The position numbers and the translations under genes were made by a program. Of a stretch of DNA of 64,000 nucleotides, positions 40,326 to 49,576 are shown in pieces; positions within the stretch are counted from its first letter, which is position 1, and each line of letters starts with the position of its first letter. The notes under the pieces are model-generated. The model worked only from the letters and a program-made list of their open reading frames with translations. It did not search any database and was not told the DNA's origin. Origin of the DNA: Actinomycetes bacterium (lineage in GTDB: Bacteria; Actinomycetota; Actinomycetes; Mycobacteriales; Mycobacteriaceae); NCBI GenBank assembly GCA_023461275.1, contig JAEYMI010000029.1, forward strand, positions 16,298 to 80,297, in the 5' to 3' direction.

Positions 40326-41861
40326 TCAGTGGGTGGCGTCGAGCTCCGCGGGCTCGGCCGGCGTCGCACCCGACAACGCGTCGTCGGCTGTCGGCGCTGT
40401 GCCGGTGGGGATGGCCAAGGTGATCACCGCTCCGACGAACGCCGCGGCGGCGGCGATCATGAAGCACCAGTGGAACGCGCTCTGCGTGGGGATCTCGTGG
40501 CCGCCCAGGTTCACCGTCGACATGGTCAGCACCAACGCCATGATGGCCGACGCGCAGGTGGTGCCGATGGAACGCATCAGACCGTTGAGGCCCACGGCCG
40601 CACCGGCTTCGGTGATCGGCACGGCGCCCATGATGAGCGTGGGCATGGCGGCGTAACCGATTCCGACGCCGGCCGAGCAGATCAGCGACGCCAGCATCAG
40701 CTGCCACGGCGAGTTCATCAGGAAGAACGCGGCCAGGTAGCCGGCGCCCAGCACCGTCGCGCCGATGGCCAGGGTGTACTTGGCGCCGATGGTGTTGATC
40801 AGCTTGCCCGACACGGGCGCGAAGAACATCATCATCAGGCCGCCCGGCGCCATCCACAGACCGGCTGCCAGAATCGACTGTCCCAGACCGTATCCGGTGG
40901 CTGCCGGCATCTCCAGGACCATTGGGATCACGATCGCCTGGGCCATCATGCCGAAGCCGACGGCGACCGCGGCGATGTTGGTCAGCAGCACCGCGGGACG
41001 TGCGGTGGTGCGCAGATCGACGAGTGGGTCGCTGTGGCGCAGTTCGAAGAAGCCCCATCCGATCAGGACGATGACGCCGAAGGCCAGCAGGCCCAGCGTT
41101 GTGGGTTCGCCCCAGCCCCAGTCGTTGCCCTTGGAGATGGCGATCAGCGCGCTCACCAGGCCGACGGCCAGACCGATCGCGCCGACGGTGTCGAATCGTC
41201 CACCCGCGCTGTCATGAACGTGCGGAACCACCAGCACGACGAGGATCGCGACCACGGCCGCCAGTGCCGCCGACACCCAGAACAGCATGTGCCAGTTGAA
41301 AGACTGCGCGATCCACGCCGACAGCGGCAGGCCGATCGCGCCGCCGACGCCGAGGGTGGCGCTCATCGCGGCGATGCTGGTGGTGGCCATCCGCGGTGGC
41401 ACGATCTCGCGGATCAGGCTGATGCCCACCGGGATGAAGCCCATGGCGAGTCCCTGCACGGCGCGACCGACGATCATCGGGACGAGCGATCCGGCGAGTG
41501 CGCAGATCAGTGAACCCGCGACGAGCAGTACGCCGCTGGCGATCAGCACCCGCTGTTTGCCGACCATATCGCCGAGCCGCCCGGCGATCGGCATGGCGAC
41601 CGCGGCGCCGAGCAGCGTTGCGGTGATCACCCACGACGCGTTGCTGATGGAGGTGTTCAGCAGCTGCGGCAGTTCCGGTTGGATCGGGATGATCAGCGTC
41701 TGCATCAGCGATGCGATCAGACCGCCGAAGCACAACACGACGACCGCCGCGACCGCGCCCGGATTGCTGACCTCGGCGTGCGGGATCTGATCCGGTGACC
41801 CCGTTGTGTTGTCCGATGGCGTGTTGCTCGATGCAGTGTTTTTCGACCCAGTGCTCGACAT
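40326..41861 (-). CDS. MFS multidrug transporter (DHA2/14-TMS type)
   Basis: A 511-aa transporter with about fourteen membrane helices. MFS motif A-like segment AGRLGDMVGKQRVLIASG (loop 2-3), motif C-like ATLGVGGAIGLPLSAWI and GWHMLF-like FNWHMLFWVSA. The N-terminal 30 residues are Ser/Asn/Thr-rich. It probably exports drugs or other small molecules by proton antiport. ATG 41861 has a perfect AAGGAGGT 5 nt upstream, which excludes the longer open frame. It is divergent from a MarR gene with a 28-bp palindrome between them. Confidence 0.9.
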   Translation of the reverse strand: MSSTGSKNTASSNTPSDNTTGSPDQIPHAEVSNPGAVAAVVVLCFGGLIASLMQTLIIPIQPELPQLLNTSISNASWVITATLLGAAVAMPIAGRLGDMVGKQRVLIASGVLLVAGSLICALAGSLVPMIVGRAVQGLAMGFIPVGISLIREIVPPRMATTSIAAMSATLGVGGAIGLPLSAWIAQSFNWHMLFWVSAALAAVVAILVVLVVPHVHDSAGGRFDTVGAIGLAVGLVSALIAISKGNDWGWGEPTTLGLLAFGVIVLIGWGFFELRHSDPLVDLRTTARPAVLLTNIAAVAVGFGMMAQAIVIPMVLEMPAATGYGLGQSILAAGLWMAPGGLMMMFFAPVSGKLINTIGAKYTLAIGATVLGAGYLAAFFLMNSPWQLMLASLICSAGVGIGYAAMPTLIMGAVPITEAGAAVGLNGLMRSIGTTCASAIMALVLTMSTVNLGGHEIPTQSAFHWCFMIAAAAAFVGAVITLAIPTGTAPTADDALSGATPAEPAELDATH

Positions 41862-41877
41862 GGTGCACCTCCTTGGA

Positions 41878-41905
41878 TATGCACGATACATATGTATGAT
41901 GCATA
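41878..41905. promoter_or_regulatory. Palindromic MarR operator between MFS and marR genes
   Basis: A 28-bp inverted repeat (arms match at 12 of 14 positions) with the perfect core ATACATATGTAT at 41886-41897. It lies 17 nt upstream of the MFS start and is AT-rich in a GC-rich genome. Confidence 0.75.
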
Positions 41906-41997
41906 TCAACAACTTGCAGGTAGATTGTCCGTTTCGATGTGGTGTTCCCGGAACCGATGTTCTCGGTGTGGTGTTCTCGAGGGTGAGGAGGTGGAGC

Positions 41998-42459
41998 GTG
42001 AACGAATCCGTGTGGGCGTCCGACACCTACCGCGATCTGGCCGAACAGCTCCTGCGCATGTCGCGTCGCAAATCGCTCGGCGTGGCCAATGCCCGATTGG
42101 AGGCCTCGGCATTCGCCATCCTGTGGATTCTCGCCGACGGCCGGCCACGCACTCTGCGCGAGCTCACCGATGAACTCGGACTCGATCAGTCGACGGTGAA
42201 CAGGCAGGTCAATGCCGCGATCAAGCACGGCTACCTGGAACGATTCGAGGTCGACGGCCGGATCAGCAAGTTGATCCGCCCCACCGATGCGGGTCGCGAG
42301 GCGTTCGAAGCCGACGGACTTGCCCGCGCGCGCCGGCTCGAGCGCGTGTTCGAGTCGATGCACCAGGGCACCCCTGAGCAGTTGCTCGCTGAATTGCGTT
42401 CCTACAACGACGCTTTCGATCATGTGCTGAGTGAGGAACACCTGCGCCGCACGTCGTGA
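41998..42459 (+). CDS. MarR family regulator
   Basis: A 153-aa winged-helix protein: ARLEASAFAILWILADG, then the HTH LTDELGLDQSTVNRQVNAAIKHGYL (quoted in part) and wing VDGRISKLIRPTDAG. I chose GTG 41998 because GGAGGT lies 5 nt upstream; the longer frame covers the operator. It probably represses the divergent MFS gene and itself through the palindrome at 41878-41905. Confidence 0.88.
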   Translation: MNESVWASDTYRDLAEQLLRMSRRKSLGVANARLEASAFAILWILADGRPRTLRELTDELGLDQSTVNRQVNAAIKHGYLERFEVDGRISKLIRPTDAGREAFEADGLARARRLERVFESMHQGTPEQLLAELRSYNDAFDHVLSEEHLRRTS

Positions 42460-42528
42460 ACCGCGATCGGCGCTCGAGTCGCGAATCGGTGTCATGCGTG
42501 CGGCCGGTAGTTTTGGCACAGTTGAGTA

Positions 42529-42642
42529 ATGACCGAGGTGCGTGACGTTCTCACGCGGCACATGATCGATAGCGATGTCAGTGATCTCAGTCCGATGCAG
42601 CGTGATTTCCCGTCGTCGGTCGATGGGTCGGTCGCGTGGTGA
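42529..42642 (+). CDS. Small ORF (37 aa) coupled to the GH13 gene
   Basis: ATG 42529 opens a 37-codon frame (starting MTEVRDVLTRHM, ending DGSVAW). Its TGA (42640-42642) overlaps the GTG start of the next gene as GTGA, the same coupling used throughout this window. The peptide is acidic, without a membrane segment or Cys. It may be a real small protein or a leader peptide that couples translation. I recognise no family. Confidence 0.5.
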   Translation: MTEVRDVLTRHMIDSDVSDLSPMQRDFPSSVDGSVAW

Positions 42643-44117
42643 GACCCAACCCGACGATCCTCGAGATCAACACCTGGCCGTGGCTGACGGGACTGTCATC
42701 GCAGTTCGGGCGCGCGGTGAGCTTGGCGACGGTGCCCGACGCGATCTGGGACGACATCGGCTCCCGCGGATTTGACGCGGTGTGGTTGATGGGGGTCTGG
42801 CAGCGCAGCCCGGTCGGTGTCGCGATCGGGCTCGACGAGCAACCGCTCGTCGATACTTTCCGCGAGACGTTGCCCGACTACACCGACGACGACGTCGTCG
42901 GGTCCGCGTACTGCATCCGTGACTACGTCGTCGATGACCATCTCGGCGGACCGACGGCACTCAAGGTGGCCCGTGCCGAACTCGCCGCCCGCGGTATGGA
43001 CCTGATTCTCGACTGGGTGCCCAATCACGTTGCGGTGGACCATCCGTGGGCGTCGGCACATCCCGACAGGTTCATCCGTGGCGATCGGGCCGACCTCGAG
43101 CGGGCGCCGCACGAGTTCGTTGAAGTGGGTGGTCAGGTGATCGCCAACGGCCGCGACCCGTACTTCGCGCCGTGGCGAGATGTGTTGCAGCTCAATATCT
43201 TCGACGACGATCTTCGTCGCGCGGCGATCGCCACGCTGCTCTCGGTCGCCGATCAGTGCGACGGTATCCGGTGTGACATGGCGATGCTGATGCTCGGTGA
43301 CATCTTCGCGCGCACGTGGCAAGGCCGAGTGGGCGAGGCGCCGGAGGTCGAGTACTGGGAGGCCGTGATCGGTGAGATCCGGGCGGCGCATCCGTCGTTC
43401 ATGTTCATCGCCGAAGCGTATTGGGGAACCGAAAACCGGTTGCTGGAACAGGGATTCGACTTCTGCTACGACAAAGAACTCTACGATGCCATCGCACACG
43501 ATCCCGCTGCGGTGGCAGACCGTCTCGACGAGGACCCGTCGGCGGCGCAACGGTCGGTCCGCTTCATCGAGAACCACGACGAGCCCCGAGCCCAAGACGT
43601 CTTCGGCGATCGGCACCGCTGCGCGGCGGTGACCGTGTTGACCCAACCCGGTGCACGATTGGTCTACGACGGACAGAGCGTTGGCCGACGGATTCGTACG
43701 CCGGTACAACTCGGCCGTGATCCGGTGGAGTCTCCCGACGTCGCGCTCGACGACTTCTACCGTCGGCTACTGAACTGTCTGGGTGACAACGCATTCCACG
43801 AGGGTCAGTGGCGACGGTTGATGGTGTCGGGCTGGCCGGGCTACCCATGCGGCCCGGGACTGCTTGCCTGGCAGTGGACTCTGGACGGCGAGCGATGGCT
43901 GATCGTCGTCAATCTCGATGATCGCGAGGGTGCCGGTCTGGTCACCACCGATTGGCATGCGGCCGCCGGTGGTGAGGTGACGCTCGTCGATCCGGTCGAG
44001 GATGTGCGATACGAACGCGCCGGTGACGACGTCGCGTCGGAACTCTTTGTTCGGCTCCAGCCGTGGGGTTTTCATGTATTCCATGTGCAGTGTGAGCGAT
44101 CGGGAGATGGGCCATGA
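42639..44117 (+). CDS. Glycoside hydrolase family 13 (alpha-amylase-like) enzyme
   Basis: A 492-aa GH13 TIM barrel. DWVPNH ends at His130. The nucleophile Asp213 is in DGIRCDMAML, the acid/base Glu259 in FIAEAYWG and the third carboxylate Asp314 in FIENHDEPR. There is no signal peptide, so it acts in the cytoplasm on an alpha-glucoside. Many residues around the active site differ from classic amylases, so hydrolase, phosphorylase-like or transferase action is open. GTG 42639 overlaps the small ORF's stop; GTG 42636 is the alternative. It overlaps the PfkB kinase gene by 4 nt, so the pair may release and phosphorylate a sugar. Confidence 0.85.
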   Translation: MRPNPTILEINTWPWLTGLSSQFGRAVSLATVPDAIWDDIGSRGFDAVWLMGVWQRSPVGVAIGLDEQPLVDTFRETLPDYTDDDVVGSAYCIRDYVVDDHLGGPTALKVARAELAARGMDLILDWVPNHVAVDHPWASAHPDRFIRGDRADLERAPHEFVEVGGQVIANGRDPYFAPWRDVLQLNIFDDDLRRAAIATLLSVADQCDGIRCDMAMLMLGDIFARTWQGRVGEAPEVEYWEAVIGEIRAAHPSFMFIAEAYWGTENRLLEQGFDFCYDKELYDAIAHDPAAVADRLDEDPSAAQRSVRFIENHDEPRAQDVFGDRHRCAAVTVLTQPGARLVYDGQSVGRRIRTPVQLGRDPVESPDVALDDFYRRLLNCLGDNAFHEGQWRRLMVSGWPGYPCGPGLLAWQWTLDGERWLIVVNLDDREGAGLVTTDWHAAAGGEVTLVDPVEDVRYERAGDDVASELFVRLQPWGFHVFHVQCERSGDGP

Positions 44118-44932
44118 CGGGGACCGTGGCAGTGGTGGGAGCGCTGAATCTCGATCAAATCGTCAGGCTCACCAGGTTTCCCGATATCGGGGAAACGGTG
44201 ATGGGAAGCGGCATCTTCGAACGTCCCGGCGGTAAAGGGGGAAATCAGGCCGCCGCCGCTGCCGCACTGTGTATGACGTCGCTGATCGCGGCGGTCGGTG
44301 ACGACGAGGCCGGACTCCGGATGGTCGGTGCGCGACGCGACGAGGGGATCGACGTCACCCATGTGGTCACCGTCGATGCATCGAGCGGCCGGGCCATCAT
44401 CGAGGTCGATGAGCACGGGGACAACCGGATTGTCGTCATCGCCGGCGCGAACGCGGAACTGACCGGTGCGCAGGTGGCCGGTGCGCTCGACGACATTGAC
44501 CCTGATGTCGTTCTGACGCAACTGGAATCGCCGATTGAGGTCACCGAGGCGTGCGCCGAATGGGTGGCCGGGCATCGGCGTCGGCTGGTGCTCAACCCGA
44601 GTCCGGTCGCGCCGCTGGGGGCTGCGGTGCTCTCGGTCGCCGACCCGCTCGTGATCAACGAGATCGAGGCGGAGTTCTTCGAACCGGTGATCGGGACGCC
44701 GCGTTCAGTGGTCACCACGCGCGGTCCGCGGGGCGTCATCGTCTCCGATGGTGGTGTATATCAACAGATTCCGGTGCGCGAGGTGGCGGCCGCAGACACC
44801 GTCGGCGCCGGAGACGTCTTCGCCGGTACCCTGGCCGCGTTGCTGGCCGGCGGTGCCGACCTCATCGAGGCGGCCCGGGTGGCTGCCGAGACCGCCACCG
44901 AACACGTTGCGCTGAACAAGGATGTCGAGTAA
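44114..44932 (+). CDS. PfkB/ribokinase family carbohydrate kinase
   Basis: A 272-aa kinase: N-terminal GALNLDQIVRLTRFPDIGET, the PfkB signature GGKGGNQAAAAAAL, ANAELTGAQ and the C-terminal AADTVGAGDVFAGTLAALLAGG (quoted in part), with the catalytic Asp in GAGD. It would phosphorylate a sugar with ATP; ribose-like sugars are typical of this subgroup. ATG 44114 overlaps the GH13 stop (ATGA). Confidence 0.88.
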   Translation: MTGTVAVVGALNLDQIVRLTRFPDIGETVMGSGIFERPGGKGGNQAAAAAALCMTSLIAAVGDDEAGLRMVGARRDEGIDVTHVVTVDASSGRAIIEVDEHGDNRIVVIAGANAELTGAQVAGALDDIDPDVVLTQLESPIEVTEACAEWVAGHRRRLVLNPSPVAPLGAAVLSVADPLVINEIEAEFFEPVIGTPRSVVTTRGPRGVIVSDGGVYQQIPVREVAAADTVGAGDVFAGTLAALLAGGADLIEAARVAAETATEHVALNKDVE

Positions 44933-44997
44933 CCGCCACCCGCTGATCGAGCCGCCGTCACCTGATCGATTAGCCACGCGCGAGCGCAGCGAGCCCG

Positions 44998-45040
44998 AGG
45001 CGTATCGAGATCTCCTGTCGCGGAGTCGGTCTCGATACGG
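44998..45040. repeat. Dispersed intergenic element with CGTATCGAGA / TCTCGATACG
   Basis: An inverted pair of this motif (45001-45010 and 45030-45039) lies between the convergent kinase and OPT genes. Related copies occur at 28889-28901, 53822-53834 and 62611-62620, all intergenic and often next to CTCGA(C/T)(C/T)AG-like sequence. Confidence 0.6.
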
Positions 45041-45087
45041 TCCCTGTGCTATCGCTTCGGGTCCTACTCGACCAGCGCCGGGTGGTG

Positions 45088-47094
45088 TCAGTTCACCGAC
45101 GGTGTGCTCGGCGCGTCGGAGCTCTTGCCACCGGCGAGCTTGCTGGTCCACCGGTACAGCCAGGTGATCACCAGCGCGAACACGATGACACCGAGAACCT
45201 GTGCGCCGGTGTCCCATCCGTCGCCGATGATGGCCAGTGGACTGTCGTTGCCGGTGGCTGCGACGATCCCGGCGAAGACCACGCCATACAGGCTCTCGCC
45301 GACGATCAGGCCGGTCGCGAGCAGGACACCCATCCGCTTCTTGCGTTCGGTGTCGCCGCTCCGCTCAGCCCACTTGTCGTAGTAGCGGCCGATGAACGCG
45401 CCCACCGGAATGATCAGCGTCAGCGACATCGGCAGATACATACCCATCCCGACCGCCAGCGGTGGCAGCCGAAGGTTCGAGGTGGTGGCGCCCAGCACCT
45501 CGTCGATGATGATGACCACCACGCCGATTCCGGCGCCGAGAGCGATCAGCCCCCAGTCGAGGTCGCCGCCGAAGACACCCTTCACCAGCGACGACATCAG
45601 CGCGGCTTGCGGGGCTGCCAGGGCGTCGGGTCCGGCTCCGGGAGCACCCTGGAAACCGAAGGCGGTCTGCATCAGGCCGAGCACCGGCGGGACGACGACT
45701 GAGCCGAACAGCACACCGATGATCAACGCCACCTGCTGTTTCCACGGTGTGGCGCCGACCAGCTGACCGGTCTTGAGGTCCTGCAGGTTGTCGTTGGAGA
45801 TGGTCGCGATGCCGAACACGATCGCTGAGGCGAACAGGGTGTATGCGATCAGCGCGTCGGTCTCCGAAGGGGTGTCGCCACTGCCGAAGACGATCTTGAT
45901 CAGTAGTGCTGCCACCAGGACGACGAGGATGCCGACACCGGAGATCGGACTGTTCGACGAGCCGATCAGTCCGGCCATGTAGCCGCAGACCGCGGCGATC
46001 ACCAGACCCGCCACTACGATGAAAATCAATGTGACGGTGAGGATTCCGCTCGCGCCATGCCAGATGTCGGTGTCGTGGATGAAGTCCCACAACAGCGCGA
46101 GGATTGGCAGCAGCATCGCGATGATCACCGCACCGACGATCTGGATCGGGATGTCGCGTTCGGTGATGTCGACGGTGACACCGGAACGACGGGTGCGCGA
46201 GGCGGCCATCGCGGCCAGGATGCCGCGGGCGATCGGGACGATCAGTTTGACCAGCGTGTAGATCGCGGCGACGGCGATCGCACCGGCGCCGATGAAGCGG
46301 ATCTCGTTGGAGAAGATCGAGTCGATCGCGTCGGCGATGGAGCCGGTGGTGGGAATGTCGTGCCAGGACCGGATCGGCAACATGATGAAGAACGAGATCA
46401 CCAGGCCCACGAGCATCGCGATACCGACCGTGACACCCACCAGGTGCCCGACGCCGATCAGTGCCAGCGACAGGCTCGCGCCGAACATCGAGCCGCCTGC
46501 CCCGATCCGGAAATACGCAGCGATCGAGTTGCTGATCACCTTGAGCGAGGCCAGCAATGAGAACGCGGCGGCGACCACGGATCCGACGACGATGACCCGC
46601 AGACCGCCGCGGTTCTCTTCCGCGCCGATCGTCGTATCACCGACCTTGAGCACCTCGGCGGCGGCCACACCCTCCGGATAGGGCAGGTCGGACCCGACGA
46701 CGAGCGCTCGTCGCAGCGGGATGGAGTACATGACGCCGAGGATGCCGCCGGTGGCGCAGACCGCGACGGTGATCCAGTACGGGAAGCCGCTCCACCAGCC
46801 GACCATGACCAGACCGGGGATGACGAAGATGATCGCCGACAGGGTGCCGGCCGCCGACGCGATGGTTTGGACGATGTTGTTCTCGACCACCGAATGGTTT
46901 GCGAAGTACCGCAGGATGCTCATCGAGATGACCGCGGCCGGAATGGCGGTGGCGAAGGTGAGTCCGACCTTGAGTCCCAGATAGACGTTGGCGGCGGTGA
47001 AGACCAGGGTGATCAGGCCACCGAGGATCACGCCCCGAAGTGTCAGTTCTCTGATCGTCGGCGCAGCCGGCGTCGTCGGACTCGCTGTGGACAT
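45088..47094 (-). CDS. OPT family oligopeptide transporter
   Basis: A 668-aa membrane protein with about fifteen hydrophobic helices. OPT features: the N-terminal RELTLRGVILGGLITLVFTAANVYLGLKVG (quoted for identification), PAAVISMSILRYF, and SDLPYPEGVAAAEVLKVG. OPT proteins of this bacterial type import peptides or metal chelates. I chose ATG 47094 because GGGAG lies 5 nt upstream; ATG 47106 is possible. Convergent with the kinase gene. Confidence 0.9.
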   Translation of the reverse strand: MSTASPTTPAAPTIRELTLRGVILGGLITLVFTAANVYLGLKVGLTFATAIPAAVISMSILRYFANHSVVENNIVQTIASAAGTLSAIIFVIPGLVMVGWWSGFPYWITVAVCATGGILGVMYSIPLRRALVVGSDLPYPEGVAAAEVLKVGDTTIGAEENRGGLRVIVVGSVVAAAFSLLASLKVISNSIAAYFRIGAGGSMFGASLSLALIGVGHLVGVTVGIAMLVGLVISFFIMLPIRSWHDIPTTGSIADAIDSIFSNEIRFIGAGAIAVAAIYTLVKLIVPIARGILAAMAASRTRRSGVTVDITERDIPIQIVGAVIIAMLLPILALLWDFIHDTDIWHGASGILTVTLIFIVVAGLVIAAVCGYMAGLIGSSNSPISGVGILVVLVAALLIKIVFGSGDTPSETDALIAYTLFASAIVFGIATISNDNLQDLKTGQLVGATPWKQQVALIIGVLFGSVVVPPVLGLMQTAFGFQGAPGAGPDALAAPQAALMSSLVKGVFGGDLDWGLIALGAGIGVVVIIIDEVLGATTSNLRLPPLAVGMGMYLPMSLTLIIPVGAFIGRYYDKWAERSGDTERKKRMGVLLATGLIVGESLYGVVFAGIVAATGNDSPLAIIGDGWDTGAQVLGVIVFALVITWLYRWTSKLAGGKSSDAPSTPSVN

Positions 47095-47242
47095 GTGCGC
47101 TCCCATCAGAGGATGCAAGGACCCCAATTCAGTGCCCGCGCTACCGGAAAGTGCTGATGTCTCACACTAGGAGCGAGGTTGGCTCCTTGCAGTGCAAATG
47201 TGCTCAATCGAAATCGTCGTGTCGTCGCGTAGGTTATGGGTT

Positions 47243-48130
47243 GTGCCTGGTGGTGAGGAAACGACGCAGCTTGTCACGGTGACCGCGGAACAGCTCTCGC
47301 GGGAGCTGAAATCGGATAATTCGCCCATCGTGCTGGATGTCCGATGGAAGCTCGGCGACGCGAGCGGTCACGACGCGTATCTCGCCGGCCACATCCCGAG
47401 CGCGGTGTTCGTCGACCTCGATACCGAGCTGGCCGCGCCACCGTCCGGCGCGCAGGGTGGTCGGCATCCGCTGCCGCCGGTCGCCGAGTTGGAGAAATCG
47501 GCCCGACGATGGGGGATCGACGTCGACTCGCCGGTGGTGGTCTATGACGATTGGGGCAACCTCGCCGCGGCACGTTTGTGGTGGCTGTTGCGCTGGGCCG
47601 GCGTCGACGATGTGCGACTCCTCGACGGCGGATGGGGTGCGTGGCGTGCGGCCGGAGGTTCGTCGTCGTCGGGCGAAGAGGTTGCTACGGCGCCGGGATC
47701 GGTCATGTTGCGACCCGGGCAGCTGCCGGTCGTCGAGATCGACGACGTCGCAACGGCTTCCGGCACGGTACTCGACGCGCGTGCCGCCGAACGGTATCGC
47801 GGCGACGTGGAACCCGTCGATCCGCGGGCCGGCCACATCCCCGGCGCGATCTCCGCCCCGACCGCCGAGAACCTCGACGCCGACGGCTTCTTCCGGACGG
47901 TCGATGAACTGCGGCAACGCTTTTCGACGCTGGGTGTTTCGGCGCCCGGAACCTCGGGTGATGGCGTGGATGAGGTGGCGATTGTCTACTGCGGCTCGGG
48001 TATCAATGCCGCACACCAGATCGCCGCGATGGCGATGGCCAGAGTTCCGGCGGCGCTGTTTCCTGGCTCGTTCTCGCAGTGGTCGTCGGATCAGTCGCGC
48101 GACGTTGTCGCCGGGCCGGACCCGCGCTGA
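47243..48130 (+). CDS. Two-domain sulfurtransferase (rhodanese / mercaptopyruvate sulfurtransferase)
   Basis: A 295-aa protein of two rhodanese domains: an inactive N-terminal one (VLDVRWKLGD, AGHIPSAVFVDLDTELA) and an active C-terminal one with AGHIPGAISAP and the active Cys250 in VYCGSGINAAH. It transfers sulfur from thiosulfate or mercaptopyruvate to an acceptor such as cyanide or thioredoxin. I chose GTG 47243 because TAGGTT (47230-47235) lies 7 nt upstream, as in a leaderless promoter; upstream in-frame starts lack support. A nested hairpin follows the stop. Confidence 0.85.
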   Translation: MPGGEETTQLVTVTAEQLSRELKSDNSPIVLDVRWKLGDASGHDAYLAGHIPSAVFVDLDTELAAPPSGAQGGRHPLPPVAELEKSARRWGIDVDSPVVVYDDWGNLAAARLWWLLRWAGVDDVRLLDGGWGAWRAAGGSSSSGEEVATAPGSVMLRPGQLPVVEIDDVATASGTVLDARAAERYRGDVEPVDPRAGHIPGAISAPTAENLDADGFFRTVDELRQRFSTLGVSAPGTSGDGVDEVAIVYCGSGINAAHQIAAMAMARVPAALFPGSFSQWSSDQSRDVVAGPDPR

Positions 48131-48139
48131 CGCGCCGGT

Positions 48140-48207
48140 CAGAAACCCCACTTCTCGCCAAAAACACTACGCGCGCGCAGTGTTGCTGACGAGAAGTGGG
48201 GTTTCTG
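48140..48207. terminator. Large nested hairpin between convergent genes (repeated element, copy 1)
   Basis: CAGAAACCCCACTTCTCG (48140-48157) and CGAGAAGTGGGGTTTCTG (48190-48207) pair perfectly over 18 bp. Inside, AACACT (48163-48168) pairs with AGTGTT (48179-48184) around GCGCGCGC. A close relative lies at 62454-62521. Here it probably works as a bidirectional terminator. Confidence 0.75.
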
Positions 48208-48234
48208 GCCAGCGGTGGTGGATGCCGGCCCCAC

Positions 48235-48681
48235 TCATCCCAGCGCTTCGACCTTTTCCTTCAGCGTCGATTCGGTGTGCCGGACTCCTTGTCCGACAAG
48301 CGGTTCGATGATCGCGCCGAGGGCGCGTCCGGCCAGGCCGCCCGGGAGATTGTAGGTGAACTCCGCTTCGACGTCGGTGCCCTTTCCGTCGGCGGAATCG
48401 GTGAAGACCCAACGGGTCGCGGAGTCGAATCCCTTGACCGAGGTGAGCACGATCAGCTCGTTCTCGATCCACTCGGTGCACTCGAACGTGGCCTTGAAAG
48501 ACTTGGGTCCGAGCGTCATCGCCCCGTCGAATATCGCGCCGAGCCCGAAGGTGACGTCGGTCGTCGGCTCGAATTTGGTGACGCCGAACATCCACTCGGG
48601 AACGTGGCGGTAGTCGTTGACGTAGCCGAACGTGACGCTGCGGGTTTGCGCCACCGACGCGCGTTGGTGGATGACGGCCAT
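48235..48681 (-). CDS. SRPBCC (START-like) family protein
   Basis: A 148-aa helix-grip protein related to polyketide cyclase/dehydrase proteins: ASVAQTRSVTFGYVNDYRHVPEWMFGV (quoted in part), the strand TRWVFTDSADGKGTDVEAEFTY (quoted in part) and a long C-terminal helix (HTESTLKEKVEALG). It would bind a hydrophobic ligand; no catalytic residues can be assigned. ATG 48681 is the first good start; its SD is weak. A single gene. Confidence 0.75.
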   Translation of the reverse strand: MAVIHQRASVAQTRSVTFGYVNDYRHVPEWMFGVTKFEPTTDVTFGLGAIFDGAMTLGPKSFKATFECTEWIENELIVLTSVKGFDSATRWVFTDSADGKGTDVEAEFTYNLPGGLAGRALGAIIEPLVGQGVRHTESTLKEKVEALG

Positions 48682-48937
48682 GGTCTTCGACGGCTCCCTC
48701 GTGGACGGCTGGCGCCGTGGTGGACCGGCGCTGTGGTGGACCGGCACACGTTGGGCTGGCGGTGCGTCGGCATGCGCTGCCACGATATCCCGTCGAAGTG
48801 ACCGTCAGGGCTCGCGGGGGCGAACCCTCGGAAGAATGAACCAGGCCGCGACCGACGAGCCCGACGCCAACCGGTGAATCACCGGCAAGACCGAGTCGCG
48901 GGCGGCCGATAGGCGTGGCGTCGGCCAGAATGGAGTC

Positions 48938-49576
48938 ATGGCACCGATTCCGTCCCTGCAGCGGGAGACCATCGTCGACGCCGCCATCGGCATCCTGGAG
49001 CGGGAGGGCGCCGCCGGGTTGAGCATGCGGCGGTTGGCGTCGGATCTCGATTCCAAGCCGATGACGCTCTACCACTACGTCCCCAACAAGTCGGCGCTGA
49101 TGGCGATGGCGCTGTCCGAGGTGGCCGCACGCATTCCGTGGGCGGTCCCGGTGGGTCCGCCCCGCGACCGGATGGTCGCGATCGTCATGGACATGCATGA
49201 CCGGCTCGCGGAGATCCCGTGGATCGTCTCGATCCTGCAGCAGGGCACTGTGGTGGGAACCCCGGCGCTACGTCTGGCCGATCGATTCTTCGACGCCGCA
49301 GTCGAATTGGGGTTCGACGATCAGCGGGCGGTGAATCTGTGGCGGGCGACCTGGCACCTGGTGGCCGGTGAGTTGCAGTTGCAGGGCACGCTCGCCGCAC
49401 GCGAGCCCGGGGAGCGGTCGTGGCACGAGAAGATCAACCCCGACGACGTCGCCGATATGCCGAATGTCGCACGCCTGATGGGTAGTTGGGCGGAGATGTC
49501 ATCGAGGTTCGACCTACGCGCGGTGGTCAGCGATCAGATCGACGGGGCCATCGCCGGGGTCACTTCAGAGCAGTGA
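48938..49576 (+). CDS. TetR family regulator
   Basis: A 212-aa regulator: HTH AGLSMRRLASDLDSKPMTLYHYVPNK (quoted in part) and a C-terminal domain of the TetR/AcrR type used in tetracycline-like repressors (GTPALRLADRFFDAAVELGFDD, quoted in part). ATG 48938. It is divergent from the SRPBCC gene across 256 nt, in which I see no clear palindrome. Its 3' end overlaps the opposing DUF5995 gene by 17 nt. Targets are unknown. Confidence 0.85.
   Translation: MAPIPSLQRETIVDAAIGILEREGAAGLSMRRLASDLDSKPMTLYHYVPNKSALMAMALSEVAARIPWAVPVGPPRDRMVAIVMDMHDRLAEIPWIVSILQQGTVVGTPALRLADRFFDAAVELGFDDQRAVNLWRATWHLVAGELQLQGTLAAREPGERSWHEKINPDDVADMPNVARLMGSWAEMSSRFDLRAVVSDQIDGAIAGVTSEQ

Noticed and set aside
40254..41513. 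419-codon plus-strand frame opposite the MFS gene
   Set aside because: Shadow of the transporter, with Arg/His/Gly/Asp-biased composition and no family features.
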